From NCBI GenBank assembly GCA_013329925.1, contig DUJK01000138.1, positions 1 through 5,734 of the forward strand: a stretch of DNA of 5,734 nucleotides, read 5' to 3'. Positions 4,731 through 5,734 of this stretch are shown here, piece after piece; the first letter of the stretch is position 1; each line of letters starts with the position of its first letter. The translations under genes and the position numbers were made by a program. The stretch is from Candidatus Poseidoniaceae archaeon (lineage in GTDB: Archaea > Thermoplasmatota > Poseidoniia > Poseidoniales > Poseidoniaceae). The notes below the pieces were generated by a model. The model saw nothing but the letters and a program-made list of their open reading frames with translations. It was not told the origin of the DNA and ran no database searches.

Positions 4731-5734
4731 TCAATCTTCGAATCTGTGATCAGCTAGAGTATGTACTTCATTATCCATCATACTATCATTGGCTAATGTT
4801 AGAACAATCGATGCTAATTGATCGCCAATTGGCATTTTAATATGCTGCTTTTGAATGTCTATACAAATAAGCGGACCTTTTGGAAGAATAGATACTTCCC
4901 ACCACTGACGGACGGTTTTGAAAACTGCGGGTCTTAGACTATACCATCTTCCGCTATCACCCTTGATTTTGATTAAGCCATAGTCGATAATAGCCCTTGA
5001 ACGACCGAGAGATTCGATTATGCCTTTTAGCAATTGAAATGAACGAGTCCAAATATTCTCTTTTCTAACCAGGAAATTATGTGACGGTTTTATGTCTTTG
5101 TCCCAACTTTGTATGGCTGCAAGCATGAGATATTGCAGATTATTTCCGTTATATCCTTTGATTAAACAATAAATTTTCCGACAGAATTCTGGCGATCTCG
5201 GTTTATATTTGAGTGAAGCAGCAAAAATCGCTGGTGCGTACAACCCCGTTTCATACAACAAACTGTCAAGTTCTCTACCTGCCTCTATAGATGCCCAATC
5301 GAAAAATAACTGAAGAACAAAGTCATAACTTATAGAATGCTCATCAGCCCAATCTAAAACCTTGGTCATATCTTCGGTAGTGAAACTAAAGTTTGCATAA
5401 CTTATTTTGTGAACCTTAGGTTTGATATTACTCCATGCGAGGTTTTTGGCATAATCACCCCACCCTGAATCTCGGAGTTTTTGTTGTTGCTCTTCGATTT
5501 CTTTTCGTTTGTCTAGGTAGTAAGTCATAATGCCCTGCATATCAAGCATGAAATCAAAGTGAAGGGTTAAATCCTCTGACCATGAATCGGTATCAATATA
5601 ATCCTCAGCTGCTAAAGCGTCATTAATACTTCTCGCATCTTCATCATAAATCTTCCATCTGTTACCGTAGTCTTTCTTAATCCAAGTTACCTGTTTTGGT
5701 TCTAGCCATTCTGTGTATTTTGGCCAATGATGGT
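4731..5734 (-). CDS. Large protein with WWE-like domain, C-terminal 333 residues (partial, start outside window)
   Basis: The frame stays open to the right edge, so the ATG at 5549 is probably internal; the 61 residues before it belong to the protein. Numbering from the first visible residue, 14-80 resembles a WWE domain: VTWIKKDYGNRWKIYD (Trp17, Gly23, Trp26, Tyr29), INDAL (36-40), a LTLHFDFMLDMQ stretch (55-66), then Thr70 and a Lys/Arg-rich KRKEI. This follows the WWE order W...GxW..Y...IE..L...IDF..M.Q...T...R. WWE domains in eukaryotic ubiquitin and PARP proteins bind ADP-ribose units. The middle (about 100-250) is helical and unrecognised. Residues 255-325 (GRWYSLRP, LICIDI, MPIGDQLASIVLTLANDS) recall a small C-terminal module of bacterial hypothetical proteins. 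No HPN motif or RING cysteines are seen, so it is not an evident E2 or E3. It lies 79 bases before the Ubl gene on the same strand. WWE call tentative. Confidence 0.75.
   Translation of the reverse strand, partial: HHWPKYTEWLEPKQVTWIKKDYGNRWKIYDEDARSINDALAAEDYIDTDSWSEDLTLHFDFMLDMQGIMTYYLDKRKEIEEQQQKLRDSGWGDYAKNLAWSNIKPKVHKISYANFSFTTEDMTKVLDWADEHSISYDFVLQLFFDWASIEAGRELDSLLYETGLYAPAIFAASLKYKPRSPEFCRKIYCLIKGYNGNNLQYLMLAAIQSWDKDIKPSHNFLVRKENIWTRSFQLLKGIIESLGRSRAIIDYGLIKIKGDSGRWYSLRPAVFKTVRQWWEVSILPKGPLICIDIQKQHIKMPIGDQLASIVLTLANDSMMDNEVHTLADHRFED

Noticed and set aside
5549..5549. ATG at 5549 as the start of the WWE-like protein
   Set aside because: The frame stays open upstream to the window edge with protein-like, WWE-like sequence, and no Shine-Dalgarno site precedes this ATG.

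Overview
The window is bacterial in style: compact genes, strong AGGAGG-type ribosome binding sites, stop/start overlaps, and GTG and TTG starts. It is AT-rich. The sequence gives no secure taxonomic marker, so I do not name a phylum. Most of the DNA (about 1.36 kb to the right edge) is one leftward gene series that looks like a prokaryotic ubiquitin-like (Ubl) modification locus.

Read along the minus strand from the right edge, the order is as follows. (1) A large protein whose start lies outside the window, with an apparent WWE-like domain near the visible N-end. (2) A 94-residue Ubl protein with the C-terminal signature VRLLPGLVGG followed by a 10-residue tail. (3) A ThiF/E1-like adenylating enzyme. 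(4) A JAMM/JAB metalloprotease. (5) A 68-residue protein of unknown function. (6) A classic AAA+ ATPase with a novel-looking N-terminal region. Genes 2 to 4 overlap or abut and are probably translationally coupled. Genes 5 and 6 follow after gaps of about 100 and 93 bases.

The left part (1 to 1.3 kb) differs. A rightward gene (720-1286) for an unrecognised basic protein runs convergently towards the ATPase gene. Divergent from it is a two-gene leftward unit: an unrecognised 137-residue protein and, overlapping its stop codon, the beginning of a conserved hypothetical protein (MWVFTSTG..., SVVAHRD, LLVRAR) cut by the left edge. That gene was found by reading the edge sequence directly.

Working model (inference): the JAMM protease trims the Ubl tail to expose Gly-Gly, the E1-like protein adenylates it and may load it on Cys160, and the Ubl is attached to a target. 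The AAA+ protein may remodel or unfold modified targets, and the WWE-like protein may recognise an ADP-ribose-type ligand or act as a target/ligase-associated factor. No E2 or RING protein is visible, so it is either outside the window or not used. Two pairs of genes share nearly identical ribosome-binding/start regions, and four proteins share Lys/Glu/Asn/Gln-rich N-termini. This ties the 137-residue protein on the left to the Ubl locus.
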